DNA of 64,000 nt from Bacteroidota bacterium (GCA_027483445.1 JAIXUS010000045.1:1-64000); one strand, 5' to 3'. Shown: positions 1 to 9,563, counted from the stretch's first letter. Translations and numbers: made by a program. The notes: generated by a model not told the origin, from the letters alone.

Positions 1-449
1 AGGTTGACGAACCAGATCGCCGGGCGGCCGATGAAGATCAGCGGCTTGATGATGAACGAGGCCGGTAGCGCAATGCGCTCCGGGTAGGTTGCGCCGATCA
101 CCTTCGGCGTGATCTCGGCGAACACGATCAGGAAGAACGCGACAACGGCGGTGGCCACGGTGATGACGGTCTCGTCATTGCCGAACGTGGAAATCGCAAT
201 CGACGTCACCAGCGCCGTGATCAAGGCATTGACGAGCGTGTTGGCTATCAGGATCAGCGACAGCATGCGGTCGGTGCGATCGAGCAGCCACAAGGTAGTC
301 GCCGCCAGCCGCGAGCCGCGCCGCGCCAGATGCTTGACCCGATGGCGGTTGAGCGCCATCAGGGCGGTTTCGGAGATCGAGAAGAAGGCCGAGGTGGCCG
401 TCAGCAGGGCGAGGGCGAGGAGTTGTACCCACAAGGGGACGGAGTCCAT
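1..449 (-). CDS. CNNM/CorC (HlyC/CorC-type) membrane protein, 5' part only
   Basis: The gene runs off the left edge, so only the N-terminal ~149 residues are visible. They read as a DUF21/CNNM transmembrane domain. A hydrophobic helix starts a few residues after the initiator, followed by the family-typical SAFFSISETALMALNRHR stretch, a second hydrophobic segment (LSLILIANTLVNALITALV), a third (VATAVVAFFLIVFAEITPK), and the conserved Glu-Ile-Thr-Pro-Lys and Tyr-Pro-Glu pieces. CNNM/CorC proteins are inner-membrane transporters or regulators linked to Mg2+/Co2+ efflux; the CBS and CorC_HlyC domains would lie beyond the window. The start ATG (449-447) precedes the first membrane helix directly. 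It appears to be a core chromosomal gene bordering the accessory region. Confidence 0.85.
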   Translation of the reverse strand, partial: MDSVPLWVQLLALALLTATSAFFSISETALMALNRHRVKHLARRGSRLAATTLWLLDRTDRMLSLILIANTLVNALITALVTSIAISTFGNDETVITVATAVVAFFLIVFAEITPKVIGATYPERIALPASFIIKPLIFIGRPAIWFVN

Positions 450-632
450 GGGGGGCGCGGGGGAAGTGACGACGGCAAATTATACAAGGCTGCCCAAGAG
501 GCCATGGGTATACCGCATGCAGCGCCCAAACCGCAGTAAGGGGCTTGGTTTTCGTAGGGCGATCCAAGGGGGCGGACTTTTGAGGTGCTGTGCTCGGAGG
601 CACACCTGAAAAGCGCGCAGTGCCAAAAGACA
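450..632. other. intergenic stretch, nothing recognised
   Basis: This spacer lies upstream of the CNNM gene and presumably contains its leftward promoter. No convincing gene, hairpin or repeat was seen in it. Open frames here have no family resemblance. Confidence 0.5.
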
Positions 633-680
633 ATCGACCGTCGCTCGCGAAAGGCCCTGTTCAACCCGGAACGGAACCGG
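633..680. repeat. 48-bp direct repeat, copy 1
   Basis: The stretch 633-680 recurs at 2021-2068 in the same orientation with 5 mismatches; the last 29 bases (652-680 and 2040-2068) are identical. The two copies bracket the parDE pair and the wbpM remnant. Copy 2 begins where the wbpM coding similarity stops and copy 1 ends exactly where a jetD-like scrap begins, so the repeat marks rearrangement junctions. Its origin is unknown. Confidence 0.8.
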
Positions 681-721
681 CGGCCATGCGGCGTCGCTGA
701 TGATGGGCCGTGCCACGCCCG
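681..721 (+). pseudogene. 41-bp scrap matching an internal part of jetD
   Basis: Bases 681-721 match 8794-8834, inside the jetD Toprim-like domain, with 2 mismatches in 41. The similarity stops abruptly on both sides. No open gene is left here. It is either a remnant of an earlier Wadjet copy or a small duplication made during the rearrangement that produced the adjacent 48-bp repeat. Confidence 0.7.
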
Positions 722-752
722 TGGTGCTGCAGCACGGTTTTGTCAAATAGCC

Positions 753-1106
753 TCACAGCGTCTGATTACTAGCGCCCGACACATGTCGGGCCAAATCCAT
801 GCTGTCATGCAGTAGTCGGAGCACGTCAATGTTCTGCCCATTCGACACCTTGAAGACCACAAAGTGGCGACCTTTCCTACCCTCCCGGGCAACATGCAAG
901 GTACGTATTCCAAGCCCGATATCGTCATCTCGGGCCTTGGCCCCAAGTATTTCCGGGCCATCGTGCAAAGCCTCAAGGGCCAGTGTTACGGTCTCCGCGT
1001 AGAACTCCGCCTGGCTACGGCCGAAATTTTCGGCTGTCCATAGAGTGATGTCGAGCAAATCACGCTCTGCTTGCTCAGCCAAACGAACATGCCAAGCCAA
1101 GCTCAT
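753..1106 (-). CDS. RelE/ParE-family toxin
   Basis: The 117-residue protein has the ParE layout: an N-terminal helical pair (LAEQAERDLLDITLWTAENF), a central basic region, and a C-terminal beta segment with RHFVVFKVSNGQNIDVLRLLHDSMD, typical of ParE/RelE toxins. ParE proteins poison DNA gyrase; RelE proteins cut mRNA on the ribosome. The resemblance here is nearer ParE because of the RHH-type partner just upstream and the VLRLLH...D ending. It overlaps the antitoxin stop by 4 bp, so the two are translationally coupled. Toxin class is inferred from sequence only. Confidence 0.85.
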   Translation of the reverse strand: MSLAWHVRLAEQAERDLLDITLWTAENFGRSQAEFYAETVTLALEALHDGPEILGAKARDDDIGLGIRTLHVAREGRKGRHFVVFKVSNGQNIDVLRLLHDSMDLARHVSGASNQTL

Positions 1107-1384
1107 GCAGCCGCGATCGCATTTGCGGTGATCAACTCAAGATGCGAGCGTAAAGACGCCTTGGATTCAAAGGTCTTGAATCGACCCGCCTCAATATCTG
1201 CGAGGCCAACTTGCGTAGCGGAGCGAAGCGCCTCGAGGCGGCATGCATCTTCAGTTTCGCGTTGCTCAACGAGTCGAAGTCCCTCACGCAGCACTTCACT
1301 GGCGTTTTGGTATCTGCCGCTGGTGACCAGCTGTTCAACTAGTATGGCCTGATGGTCTGTAAGAACGACATTGCGTGTGGGCAT
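1103..1384 (-). CDS. ParD-type ribbon-helix-helix antitoxin
   Basis: The 93-residue protein begins MPTRNVVLTDHQAILVEQLV and continues SGRYQNASEVLREGLRLVE, the beta-strand plus two-helix RHH DNA-binding fold of ParD/CopG antitoxins, then a C-terminal toxin-neutralising tail. The start at 1384 is chosen because a strong GAGGAG ribosome site lies just upstream and the RHH strand begins at once. It is the first gene of a parD-parE operon. A perfect 27-bp palindrome 18 bp upstream is the likely autoregulatory operator. Confidence 0.85.
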   Translation of the reverse strand: MPTRNVVLTDHQAILVEQLVTSGRYQNASEVLREGLRLVEQRETEDACRLEALRSATQVGLADIEAGRFKTFESKASLRSHLELITANAIAAA

Positions 1385-1401
1385 TTCAATCTCCTCTATG
1401 G

Positions 1402-1428
1402 GCGCATTGGCATAGTATGCCAATGCGC
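1402..1428. promoter_or_regulatory. perfect 27-bp palindrome, probable ParD operator
   Basis: Two 12-bp arms (GCGCATTGGCAT and its exact complement) are separated by 3 bases. The site sits 18 bp upstream of the antitoxin start codon, where RHH antitoxins bind to repress their own operon. The assignment as operator is an inference from position and symmetry. Confidence 0.7.
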
Positions 1429-1686
1429 TGTGGCGCGTCAATCTACACCTTCTACAAGTTGGCATGCCCGGCCTGCAGGCACTGCCGCGAAGACCATCTA
1501 TAAAAGCTCCCAGTCGATGGCAGCATAATCTCCGCATTGATCCCGGGTCTCGCAACCGTTACATGGACTCGGTCGCCGACTTCTGGCGATAGTTCGGGTA
1601 CTTGCATAACAATGACCGGCACGAACCCATCGGCTTCATTCGCGAATGGTTCTCGGTCAGATCAGTCGACAAGTCCCACAGCATTG
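1429..1686. other. spacer between toxin-antitoxin operon and wbpM remnant
   Basis: No gene with family resemblance is visible in this stretch. It may contain the parDE promoter next to the palindrome. It lies downstream of the wbpM-like remnant's stop codon, and its codon content looks degenerate. Confidence 0.4.
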
Positions 1687-2018
1687 CTACCCCCCAGCAT
1701 CAATCGCCTGCGCCTCCGCTTCCTGCTCCAGATACACCCAGTCGACAATATCGTCACTGGGCGTATACCCCGCGACCAGCTCTTTCATCATCACCCGGAT
1801 GATGCCCACATCGTTGATATTCAGCGCCATGTGCAGAGCCGACAGCTTTTCCTCCAGCGCGGGCCACGCAAGAAATTCCTCATGCGCCTTCATGATCGGC
1901 GGGTGCGAGGTCGGTTGCGGGTTTTCGCCGATGAGCAGTTCCTCGTACAGCTTTTCTCCGGGGCGCAAGCCCGTCACCTCGATCTTGATATCGCCGTTGG
2001 GCTGGGCCTCATCCCCTA
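1687..2018 (-). pseudogene. C-terminal remnant of a WbpM/FlaA1-like nucleotide-sugar dehydratase
   Basis: The minus-strand frame reads DEAQPNGDIKIEVTGLRPGE, then KLYEELLIGENPQPTSHPPI and ends in a Glu-rich tail (IVDWVYLEQEAEAQAID). This is the C-terminus of membrane-bound polysaccharide epimerases/dehydratases of the WbpM/CapD/FlaA1 family, which make UDP-sugar precursors for O-antigen or capsule. The membrane helices and the NAD-binding Rossmann domain are missing; similarity ends near 2018, beside the second 48-bp repeat. It can no longer be functional. It shows that this locus was once a surface-polysaccharide cluster. Confidence 0.8.
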
Positions 2019-2020
2019 CC

Positions 2021-2068
2021 ATCGACCGTTTTCCGCGATAGGCCCTGTTCAACCCGGAACGGAACCGG
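2021..2068. repeat. 48-bp direct repeat, copy 2
   Basis: Same-orientation partner of 633-680 (5 mismatches; last 29 bases identical). It starts immediately after the truncated wbpM-like coding sequence and is followed by about 230 bp of non-coding DNA before the Wadjet operon. Confidence 0.8.
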
Positions 2069-2300
2069 TTGGTAAGCCTCACCGGGCACATACAATATCG
2101 CTCGGGCATGCATGCGTGCCCGGCGGGTTCGGACTACTCCCCCGGCAACGACTGTTGCTTTGCATGACCGGAGTCGTCTCCAGATGAATGCACCAAGCGG
2201 CAGGTAGGAGCATGGATCGTGCAATGACAAACTACATCATCGCGAACACAAGGGGCGGCCCGTCCGGCGTCGATCGTCACAACTCCGGGCCTCGGGTCTC
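2069..2300. promoter_or_regulatory. leader region of the Wadjet operon
   Basis: A non-coding stretch between the repeat and jetA, which must hold the operon promoter. A short inverted repeat (GGGCA...TGCCC) spans 2106-2123. I could not identify a convincing -35/-10 pair or a regulator site. Confidence 0.4.
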
Positions 2301-3755
2301 GTGATGCTCGATTTCGCCACGCTCGACGCACTGCGCGCTCATCATCCAGCGTGGCGCCTGCTGCGCTCGGATCATGCGCCACTGGTGGCCAGCTTCCTGT
2401 ACCGGGTGTTCGTGGCACCCAATGTGCGTGTCATGCCGGCAGCCGACCTGGCCGAGGCCCTCGAGGATGAGCTGTATGCGCTGCGCCTGCATTTGGGCGA
2501 GTCCGCCTTCCCGCGAGCGGCGCTTGATTACCTGAATGACTGGGCCTCGGCTGACAGAGGCTGGCTGCGCAAATTCTACAAGCCCGGCACCGACGAAGCG
2601 CAATTCGATCTGACGCCCGCCACCGAGAAAGCGATTGCCTGGCTGACCCAGCTCGCACAGCGCCAGTTTGTCGGCACCGAATCGCGCCTGCTCACGCTGT
2701 TCGACCTGCTCAAGCAGATGAGCGAGGGCAGCGAGGCAGACCCGGCCAAGCGTCTGGCCGAGTTACAAAAAAAGCGCGACGAGATCGATGCCGAGATGGC
2801 GCGTGTGCAATCGGGCGATGTCGCGCTGCTGGACGATACCGGACTCAAGGATCGCTTCCAGCAGTTCACCCAAGGTGCGCGCGAACTGCTCACCGACTTC
2901 CGCGAAGTGGAGCATAACTTTCGTCAACTTGACCGGCGCGTTCGCGAGCGTATTGCCTTGTGGGAGGGCAGCAAGGGTACGCTGCTGCAGGCAATCATGG
3001 GCGAGCGCGATGCGATTGCCGACTCCGATCAGGGCAAGAGTTTTCGTGCCTTCTGGGATTTTCTTCTGTCCAGCCGCCGCCAGGAGGAACTGACACAGTT
3101 GCTCGAGCGGGTGCTGACATTGCCGGCCGTGGCCGCCCTGCAGCCGGAGGCGCGCATTCGGCGCGTACACTACGACTGGATGGAAGCCGGCGAGCACACG
3201 CAGCGCACAGTGGCCGTGCTGTCGCAGCAGCTGCGCCGCTTTCTCGACGATCAGGCTTGGCTGGAGAACCGCCGGATCATGGACCTGCTGCACGGAATCG
3301 AGAGCAAGGCGCTGGCACTGCGCGGCACGCCACCACCCGGCACCGTGATGGAGGTGTCGCAGCCGGGTACCGATATCGAGTTGCCGATGGAGCGTCCGCT
3401 GTTTACACCCGCCACCCGGCCTGTCATCGCGCGGCTTGTGTTGCAGGCCGGAGATGAGGACATCGACGCTGCTGCCTTGTTCGAGCAGGTGGTAGTGGAC
3501 AAAGCGCGGCTGTCGCGTCATATTCGGCAGGCCTTGCAGGATCGATCACAGGTGACCCTGCATGAATTGCTGAGCCGGCAGCCGCTGCAACAGGGCTTGG
3601 CCGAGCTGGTAGCCTACCTGCAGATTGCCAGCGACGACTTTCGCACCGTGGTGGACGAAGCCATGCCCGAGCCCATTCTCTGGCAGGCGGTAACTGTCGA
3701 TGGCGAGCCCATGACGCGCTCGGCCCGCTTGCCGCGCGTGATCTTCATTCGATGA
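2301..3755 (+). CDS. jetA: Wadjet protein JetA (DUF3375, kleisin-like)
   Basis: The ~484-residue protein opens with LDALRAHHPAWRLLRSDHAP and carries the DUF3375 pattern of Wadjet JetA, the MukF-like kleisin of the complex. N-terminal winged-helix-type segments are followed by a coiled-coil linker around residues 150-240 (LAELQKKRDEIDAEMARVQ) and a C-terminal winged-helix region. JetA bridges the two JetC heads and binds JetB. Wadjet recognises and cuts small circular DNA such as plasmids. The start is GTG 2301 or ATG 2304; both give essentially the same protein. It is the first gene of a tightly packed four-gene operon and overlaps jetB by 4 bp. Confidence 0.95.
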   Translation: MMLDFATLDALRAHHPAWRLLRSDHAPLVASFLYRVFVAPNVRVMPAADLAEALEDELYALRLHLGESAFPRAALDYLNDWASADRGWLRKFYKPGTDEAQFDLTPATEKAIAWLTQLAQRQFVGTESRLLTLFDLLKQMSEGSEADPAKRLAELQKKRDEIDAEMARVQSGDVALLDDTGLKDRFQQFTQGARELLTDFREVEHNFRQLDRRVRERIALWEGSKGTLLQAIMGERDAIADSDQGKSFRAFWDFLLSSRRQEELTQLLERVLTLPAVAALQPEARIRRVHYDWMEAGEHTQRTVAVLSQQLRRFLDDQAWLENRRIMDLLHGIESKALALRGTPPPGTVMEVSQPGTDIELPMERPLFTPATRPVIARLVLQAGDEDIDAAALFEQVVVDKARLSRHIRQALQDRSQVTLHELLSRQPLQQGLAELVAYLQIASDDFRTVVDEAMPEPILWQAVTVDGEPMTRSARLPRVIFIR

Positions 3756-4465
3756 TGGCCACCAATCAGGAGCTGAACCGCATGAACCGGGATGTCGCCG
3801 ACATTGATCCTGCCGCGCCGACCACGCCGACCACGCCAGCGTCCGAGCCCGACCTGTCGGTGCTGCTCATCCACCTGCTGAAGGGCGTGCTGTACCGCGA
3901 CCATGACGGGCGCCAGTGGGCAGCCCTGCTGCAATTGCAGGCTCGTGTGCGCGATTATGCTGGCGTACTGAACCTCGAGCTGGTGCTCGATGAGGTCGAA
4001 GGCTATGCTTTTCTCAAGAGCCGCCCCGACCCGGCACCGGAGGATCCGGCCGCGCCGTTGCCGCGGCTGGTTGCGCGCCGGCCGCTGTCGTTTCCGGTCA
4101 GCCTGCTGCTGGCCCTGCTGCGCAAGAAGCTGCTGGAATTCGATGCGGCTGGCGGCGAGACCCGGCTGGTACTGTCTTTTGACGAGATCGTCGAGCTGGT
4201 GCGCGTCTTCCTGCCGGAGGGGTCGAACGAAGCCAAGCTGATGGATCAGCTCGAAGCCAATGTCAACAAGGTGATCGACCTCGGTTTCCTGCACAAACTC
4301 AAGCCTTCCCCCGGCTTGCCGACGGGCGCGTCGGTCTACGAGGTGCGGCGCATCCTCAAGGCCTTTATCGATGCGCAGTGGCTTGGCGAGTTCGATGCCC
4401 GGCTGGCGGCCTACCAGGCCACGTTGTCGGTCAGCCCGCCGACCGGGGAGGCGAGCAATGAATGA
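3752..4465 (+). CDS. jetB: Wadjet protein JetB (DUF4194, KITE-like)
   Basis: The 237-residue protein matches DUF4194, the MukE/KITE-like subunit that dimerises and binds the JetA kleisin. After a low-complexity N-terminus (runs of Ala, Pro and Thr) come [40 protein letters not shown] and a C-terminal winged-helix segment ([25 protein letters not shown]). Order and coupling (4-bp overlap with jetA, 8-bp overlap with jetC) are those of a canonical type I Wadjet operon. An earlier in-frame ATG would shorten only the disordered N-terminus. Confidence 0.95.
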   Translation: MMATNQELNRMNRDVADIDPAAPTTPTTPASEPDLSVLLIHLLKGVLYRDHDGRQWAALLQLQARVRDYAGVLNLELVLDEVEGYAFLKSRPDPAPEDPAAPLPRLVARRPLSFPVSLLLALLRKKLLEFDAAGGETRLVLSFDEIVELVRVFLPEGSNEAKLMDQLEANVNKVIDLGFLHKLKPSPGLPTGASVYEVRRILKAFIDAQWLGEFDARLAAYQATLSVSPPTGEASNE

Positions 4466-7400
4466 CGCCGTCGCTGCAGGGCTGGATTTTGTGGCCGATG
4501 ACAGCTTGTCGGGTTTTCGGCTGTCCCGGCTGGAGGTGTTCAACTGGGGTACCTTCGACGCCAGGGTCTGGACACTGCAACTGGATGGCAAAACCGGTCT
4601 GCTGACCGGCGACATTGGCTCCGGCAAATCAACGCTGGTCGATGCCATCACCACCTTGTTGGTGCCGGCCCATCGGATTGCCTACAACAAAGCTGCTGGC
4701 GCAGACAGCAAGGAGCGCAGCCTGCGCTCTTATGTGCTCGGGCATTACAAGTCCGAGCGCAACGAGCTTACGGGCTCGGCCCGCCCGGTCTCGTTACGCG
4801 AAGCCGGCAGTTACAGCGTGATCCTCGGCGTCTTCCGCAATGCCGGTTACGACCAGACCATCAGCCTTGCGCAGGTTTTCTGGATGAAGGACGCCCACGG
4901 CCAGCCTGCCCGCTTTTTCGTCGGCGCCGAGCGCGACCTGTCGATCGCGTCGAACTTCGCCAACTTCGGCGCCGACATGACTACCCTGCGCAAAAAATTG
5001 CGCGGGCTCGGCGCCGACTTGCATGACAGCTTTCCGCCGTATGCAGCCTGGTTCCGCCGCCGCTTTGGTATCGAGAACGACCAGGCACTGGAACTTTTCC
5101 ACCAGACCGTATCGATGAAGTCCGTGGGCAACCTCACCGACTTCGTACGCAGCCATATGCTCGAGCCCTTCGACGTGGCGTCGCGCATCGCGGCCCTGAT
5201 CGGGCATTTCGACGACCTCGACCGCGCACACCAAGCTGTCCTGAAGGCTCAGCAGCAAGTCGAGCAGCTCGTACCGCTGGTGGAAGATTGCAACTGCCAC
5301 CGCGCGCTGTCCGTCGAAGTAGAGCAGTTGCGCCACTGCCGTGACGGCCTGCGCGGCTATTTCGGCCAACTGAAACTGGCGTTGCTGGACAAGCGGCTCG
5401 AGCTGGTCGAGGACGAGTGGAACAAGGCTGATGCGCAGGTCGGGCGCCTTGATGTAGCGCGCGACGAGCAAGTCGCCCGCGTGGACGAACTCAAGCAGGC
5501 CATCCACGACAACGGCGGTGACCGGCTCGAGCGTCTCGCCGCCGAGATCCGCAGGAAAACGCAGCAAAGGGATGCGCGTCAGGTCAAGGCCGCGCGCTAC
5601 CATGGCTTTGCTACCCGGCTGGGCGAACTTGTGCCCACAGATCCGGACACGTTTGCTTCTCAGCGCAAGCGCATCGAACAGGCGCGCGACGACATCGGTC
5701 ATCGCGAGGCTGACCTGCAGAACCTCCTGACCGAGCGCGCCGTGAGTCTGCGCCAGGGAAAGCAGGAGCACGAGCAATTGACATCGCAGATCGACAGCCT
5801 CAAGCAGCGTCTCAGCAACATCGATGACCCCCAGATCCGTATCCGCACTGCCCTGTGCGCGGCACTGAGGATCGACGAGCGCGACATGCCGTTTGTCGGC
5901 GAGCTGATCGAAGTACGTGATGACGAGCGCGACTGGGAAGGTGCCGCCGAACGTCTATTGCGCGGCTTCGCTCTGTCGCTGTTGGTACCCGAAGCACATT
6001 ACAAGGCAGTGGCCGAATGGGTAGATGGAAATCACCTGCAAGGACGCCTCGTCTACTTTCATGTGCGTGCTCGCAAATCGGCCGAGCTGCCTGATTTGCA
6101 TCGCGACTCGCTGGTTCGCAAGCTGTCGATCAGGCCCGACTCTGCGCACTACGACTGGCTCGAGCGCGAACTTGCCCACCGCTTCGACGTCGCCTGCTGT
6201 GTAACCCAGGAACAATTCCGCCGCGAAAACCGCGCCATCACGCGCGCTGGTCAGATCAAGGACCCGAGTGGCCGTCATGAAAAAGATGACCGGCACCGGA
6301 TCGACAACCGCAGTCACTATGTGCTGGGCTGGGACAACAGCGGCAAGATCGCAGCACTGGATGCCAGCCGCCGGCAACTCGAAGCACGCCTCGGCGACCT
6401 GGCTGATCATCTGGGCCGGCTCGAAGCCGAGCGCCGGAACCTGCAAGAGCGCCTGGATGCGCTGACGCGGCTAGAGGAATTCACGAGCTTTGATGATATC
6501 GATGTGGCCAGTCTCGCTGCCGAGATCGCCATGCTCGAGGCCGAGCGCCGGCAGCTCGAGCAGGCCTCCGACACGTTACGGCAACTGAACGAGCGACTGC
6601 AGGCAGAGCAGCAATCGCTACGCGAGATCGAAGCGAACGGGCAGGCAGCACGTGAACGTCGCGCCAAAGCCGAGCAACGCCGTGCCGATGCACAGGCGTT
6701 ACGCGAGCAGACACTGCAGCGGATCGACGAGAGCGGGCTTGATGCCGGTTTGTCCGGCATGCTGCAGGCACTGTGCGTTCAGGCTCTGGGCGAGCATCAG
6801 CTGAGTGTGGAGTCCTGCGACAACCGCGAGCAGGAAGTTCGCGCGTGGCTGCAGGCCCGGATCGATGCCGAAGACCACAAACTGAAGCGCCTCGCGGAAA
6901 AGATCATCAAGTCGATGGCCGCGTTCAAGAACTCCTTCAAGCTCGAAACCGCCGAGATCGATGCGAGCCTGGAAGCCGCCTTTGAATACGAGGGACTGCT
7001 GGCGCGACTTCATCGCGATGACTTGCCGCGCTTCGTCGATCAATTCAAGGAGCTACTGAACGTCAATACCATCAACGAGATTGCAGCATTCAACGCCCAG
7101 CTGGCGCGGGAGCGGGAAACCATCCGCGAACGGATCACCCAGATCAATCAATCGCTGAGCAGCATCGACTACAACCCGGGACGTTACATCGTTCTCGAAT
7201 CCCAAACCAGTTCGGATGCCGAGATCCGCGACTTCCAGCAAGACCTGCGCGCCTGTACCGAGGGCGCAGTGACAGGCTCGGACGATGCACAGTACTCGGA
7301 AGCGAAGTTCTTGCAGGTGAAAGCCATCATCGACCGCTTCCGCGGCAGAGAGGGGTTGTCGGAGCAGGACAGACGCTGGAGTGCCAAGGTAACGGACGTG

Positions 7401-7847
7401 CGCAACTGGTTTCTGTTTGCGGCCAGCGAGCGTTGGCGCGAGGATGACACCGAGTATGACCACTACTCCGACTCCGGGGGCAAATCTGGTGGCCAGAAAG
7501 AAAAGCTGGCCTACACCATCCTGGCCGCCAGCCTTGCCTACCAGTTTGGCCTCGAGTGGGGTGCGGTGCGCTCCCGTTCTTTCCGCTTCGTTGTCATTGA
7601 CGAAGCCTTCGGGCGCGGTTCGGACGAGTCGGCTCAGTACGGGCTGCGCCTGTTCCGGCAGCTGAATTTGCAACTGCTGATCGTCACACCGCTGCAGAAG
7701 ATTCATGTCATCGAGCCCTTCGTCGCCAGCGTGGGCTTCGTGCATAACGACGGCGGACGGGCGTCGAAGTTGCGCAACCTGTCGATTGACGAATACCGGA
7801 CACAGAAGGAGAAATCCGCGCCGACTGGCGAGGGCCTGCAGCGATGA
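4458..7847 (+). CDS. jetC: Wadjet protein JetC (SMC/MukB-like ATPase)
   Basis: The 1129-residue protein is the SMC-type motor of Wadjet. Walker A is GDIGSGKST at about residue 50, followed by two long coiled-coil arms rich in Glu/Arg/Gln around a hinge near residue 500. The C-terminal head holds the ABC signature [11 protein letters not shown] (about residue 1004) and Walker [12 protein letters not shown] (about 1042). The ATG at 4458 is chosen because it overlaps the jetB stop (ATGAATGA); the upstream in-frame extension lies wholly inside jetB. JetC extrudes DNA loops as an ATP-driven dimer of dimers with JetA and JetB. All key ATPase motifs are intact, so the system looks functional. Confidence 0.96.
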   Translation: MNDAVAAGLDFVADDSLSGFRLSRLEVFNWGTFDARVWTLQLDGKTGLLTGDIGSGKSTLVDAITTLLVPAHRIAYNKAAGADSKERSLRSYVLGHYKSERNELTGSARPVSLREAGSYSVILGVFRNAGYDQTISLAQVFWMKDAHGQPARFFVGAERDLSIASNFANFGADMTTLRKKLRGLGADLHDSFPPYAAWFRRRFGIENDQALELFHQTVSMKSVGNLTDFVRSHMLEPFDVASRIAALIGHFDDLDRAHQAVLKAQQQVEQLVPLVEDCNCHRALSVEVEQLRHCRDGLRGYFGQLKLALLDKRLELVEDEWNKADAQVGRLDVARDEQVARVDELKQAIHDNGGDRLERLAAEIRRKTQQRDARQVKAARYHGFATRLGELVPTDPDTFASQRKRIEQARDDIGHREADLQNLLTERAVSLRQGKQEHEQLTSQIDSLKQRLSNIDDPQIRIRTALCAALRIDERDMPFVGELIEVRDDERDWEGAAERLLRGFALSLLVPEAHYKAVAEWVDGNHLQGRLVYFHVRARKSAELPDLHRDSLVRKLSIRPDSAHYDWLERELAHRFDVACCVTQEQFRRENRAITRAGQIKDPSGRHEKDDRHRIDNRSHYVLGWDNSGKIAALDASRRQLEARLGDLADHLGRLEAERRNLQERLDALTRLEEFTSFDDIDVASLAAEIAMLEAERRQLEQASDTLRQLNERLQAEQQSLREIEANGQAARERRAKAEQRRADAQALREQTLQRIDESGLDAGLSGMLQALCVQALGEHQLSVESCDNREQEVRAWLQARIDAEDHKLKRLAEKIIKSMAAFKNSFKLETAEIDASLEAAFEYEGLLARLHRDDLPRFVDQFKELLNVNTINEIAAFNAQLARERETIRERITQINQSLSSIDYNPGRYIVLESQTSSDAEIRDFQQDLRACTEGAVTGSDDAQYSEAKFLQVKAIIDRFRGREGLSEQDRRWSAKVTDVRNWFLFAASERWREDDTEYDHYSDSGGKSGGQKEKLAYTILAASLAYQFGLEWGAVRSRSFRFVVIDEAFGRGSDESAQYGLRLFRQLNLQLLIVTPLQKIHVIEPFVASVGFVHNDGGRASKLRNLSIDEYRTQKEKSAPTGEGLQR

Positions 7848-9025
7848 CCTGGAGCAGCCCGGCCGATCTGAAGTCGCAACTGATGCGGCTTTGGGAGCGC
7901 GGCGACCTGATGCGCGATGCGCTCTCGGGCCAGACACGTTTTCCGTTACGGCTGACACTGCGCTGCCCGAACTCGGCGGACCTCACCGAGCGTTTCGTTG
8001 CTGTGCGCGCCTGGGTGAGCGAATTGACGTTATTGCCTGCCGTACGGCTCGAGTGGCAGGAGGTAAGACATCGCGTGCAAGGTGTGCAGCGGCTGCCGGC
8101 GGCAGCCTGGGTCGATACGGTGGACGAGGCGCTGCGCTGGATCGGCAAGCGTGCCGAGTGGCAGCGCTGGTGCGCGCTCGCCGACATGACACGGCGACAG
8201 TGCCCTGCGCTGTTGCCGTGGCTGCAGCGACGGCCCCTGCAGGCATTGGCGCTCGAAGCCGCATGGCCGCGCCTGCTGGCTGTCGTGGACTGGCGGCTGC
8301 GCCATCCGCAGCCGGACATCTATCTGCGCCAGATCGACCTGCCCGGGGTGCACACCAAGTTCATCGAAAGCCATCGAGCGGTCTTGAGTGAACTGCTCGA
8401 TCTGTCCTTGCCCGGCGGGCCGACGGACCCGCAGCAGACCGGTATCGCGCGCTTTGCTGTTCGCTATGGTTTTAGAGACAAGCCACTGCGCATCCGTCTG
8501 CGCGCGCTCGATCCCGATATCAGGCTTCTTGTCGGCGTTGATCATCCGGACATGACACTCGACGCTGCCAGCTTTGGTCGACTTGCGGTAGACGTGAAGC
8601 GGGTCGTCATCACCGAGAACGAAACCAATTTTCTTGCCCTGCCACCGCTGCCCGGCACCCTTGGCCTCTTCGGTGCGGGCTACGGATGGGAGGCACTAGC
8701 GCAGGCGCACTGGCTGGAGCGCTGCGCCCTGCATTATTGGGGAGATATCGATACCCACGGCTTTGCCATCCTCGACCAGCTGCGTGCGCATTTCGGCCAT
8801 GCGGCGTCGCTGATGATGGACCGTGCCACGCTCGAGGCGCACAGGGATTTCTGGGGCATGGAAGACCAACCGTACACGCGTGACCTGCATCGCTTGACGC
8901 CTGATGAGCAAGATTTGTACAACGACCTGCGCGACAACCGTTTCGGCAAGCAGCTGCGCTTGGAGCAGGAGCAGTTGGGTTTTGGGTGGGTGCGGGAAAG
9001 CCTGGGGCGGTTGGTGGGGGCGTGA
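7844..9025 (+). CDS. jetD: Wadjet nuclease JetD (DUF3322-DUF2220, Toprim-like)
   Basis: The 393-residue protein has an N-terminal DUF3322 DNA-binding region and a C-terminal DUF2220 Toprim-like nuclease domain related to topoisomerase VI subunit A. The metal-binding acidic residues are visible: [11 protein letters not shown] (Glu at about residue 257) and [12 protein letters not shown] (Asp residues near 301-303). JetD cleaves DNA after JetABC has extruded a small circle. It overlaps jetC by 4 bp (ATGA) and closes the operon. A 41-bp piece of this gene recurs at 681-721. Confidence 0.95.
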   Translation: MTWSSPADLKSQLMRLWERGDLMRDALSGQTRFPLRLTLRCPNSADLTERFVAVRAWVSELTLLPAVRLEWQEVRHRVQGVQRLPAAAWVDTVDEALRWIGKRAEWQRWCALADMTRRQCPALLPWLQRRPLQALALEAAWPRLLAVVDWRLRHPQPDIYLRQIDLPGVHTKFIESHRAVLSELLDLSLPGGPTDPQQTGIARFAVRYGFRDKPLRIRLRALDPDIRLLVGVDHPDMTLDAASFGRLAVDVKRVVITENETNFLALPPLPGTLGLFGAGYGWEALAQAHWLERCALHYWGDIDTHGFAILDQLRAHFGHAASLMMDRATLEAHRDFWGMEDQPYTRDLHRLTPDEQDLYNDLRDNRFGKQLRLEQEQLGFGWVRESLGRLVGA

Positions 9026-9094
9026 ACGCCAAGGTGTACAACGAATGGAATGCGCCTTTTGTGACGATGCTTATCAACCAAGCTTGGTGAAGTT

Positions 9095-9303
9095 TCATGT
9101 CCGGGCCAATCGCCGAGCGTCCTTGTGCAACAAGATCAGTTGCCGTTCTTGGAGTGGCGTCGGTTCAAAACCAAAGCGCCGATAAAACGCATCGGCTGCA
9201 GCATCGATGAGGTGGGTCAGCAGCGCCCGAATGCCGGCCTGATCGGCAATCACGATGGTGCGAGTAATGGCGTCTTGCAGCAGGCTGAAACCCAGACCTG
9301 TTT
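9095..9303 (-). pseudogene. C-terminal remnant of a GNAT N-acetyltransferase
   Basis: The minus-strand frame reads GLGFSLLQDAITRTIVIADQ, then HLIDAAADAFYRRFGFEPTP and ends ILLHKDARRLART-stop. This is the last third of the GNAT fold, close to the acetyltransferase toxins paired with RHH (DUF1778) antitoxins. The N-terminal half with the rest of the acetyl-CoA site is missing. At about 9303 the frame is joined directly to the wbjB-like fragment, so two unrelated gene ends have been fused. Confidence 0.8.
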
Positions 9304-9552
9304 CAATGCCGCCGCATGAAATACATAGTTCACCCCCTTCATGGCCTGCCGCAAGCTTGCCTCATCGCGTACATCGCCGATGTAGAACCGTAGCTTGGGA
9401 TGATTGAGCGCAATGCGCATGTCTTCCTGCTTTTTTTCATCCCGGCTGAAAATGCGGATCTCCTTGACATCCGTATCCAGAAAACGCTTCAGCACCGTTT
9501 GCCCAAAGGAGCCGGTGCCACCAGTGATCATCAGGGTTTTGTTGTTGAACAA
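9304..9552 (-). pseudogene. N-terminal remnant of a UDP-GlcNAc 4,6-dehydratase (WbjB/CapD-like)
   Basis: From a TTG start at 9552 (preceded by GGAAAG) the frame reads LFNNKTLMITGGTGSFGQTV, RIFSRDEKKQEDMR and GDVRDEASLRQAMKGVNYVF, ending HAAALKQ. This is the Rossmann NAD-binding start of soluble CapD/WbjB/FnlA dehydratases for aminosugar precursors. The intact protein is over 300 residues; here it stops after ~83, just before the conserved catalytic region, and runs into the acetyltransferase scrap. The TITGGTGSFG-like NAD loop is intact but the enzyme cannot be. Confidence 0.85.
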
Positions 9553-9563
9553 TGTCTTTCCTT

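Noticed and set aside
2106-2123. Short inverted repeat before jetA as a terminator
   Set aside because: The 5-bp arms with an internal alternating GC/AT stretch and no T-run do not make a convincing terminator.
2277-2603. Minus-strand frames within and upstream of jetA
   Set aside because: They are shadows of the jetA frame in high-GC DNA, without ribosome sites or family resemblance.
4371-4457. Longer N-terminus for JetC
   Set aside because: The upstream extension lies wholly within jetB in another frame; the ATG at 4458 overlapping the jetB stop and starting just before the ATPase domain is the natural start.
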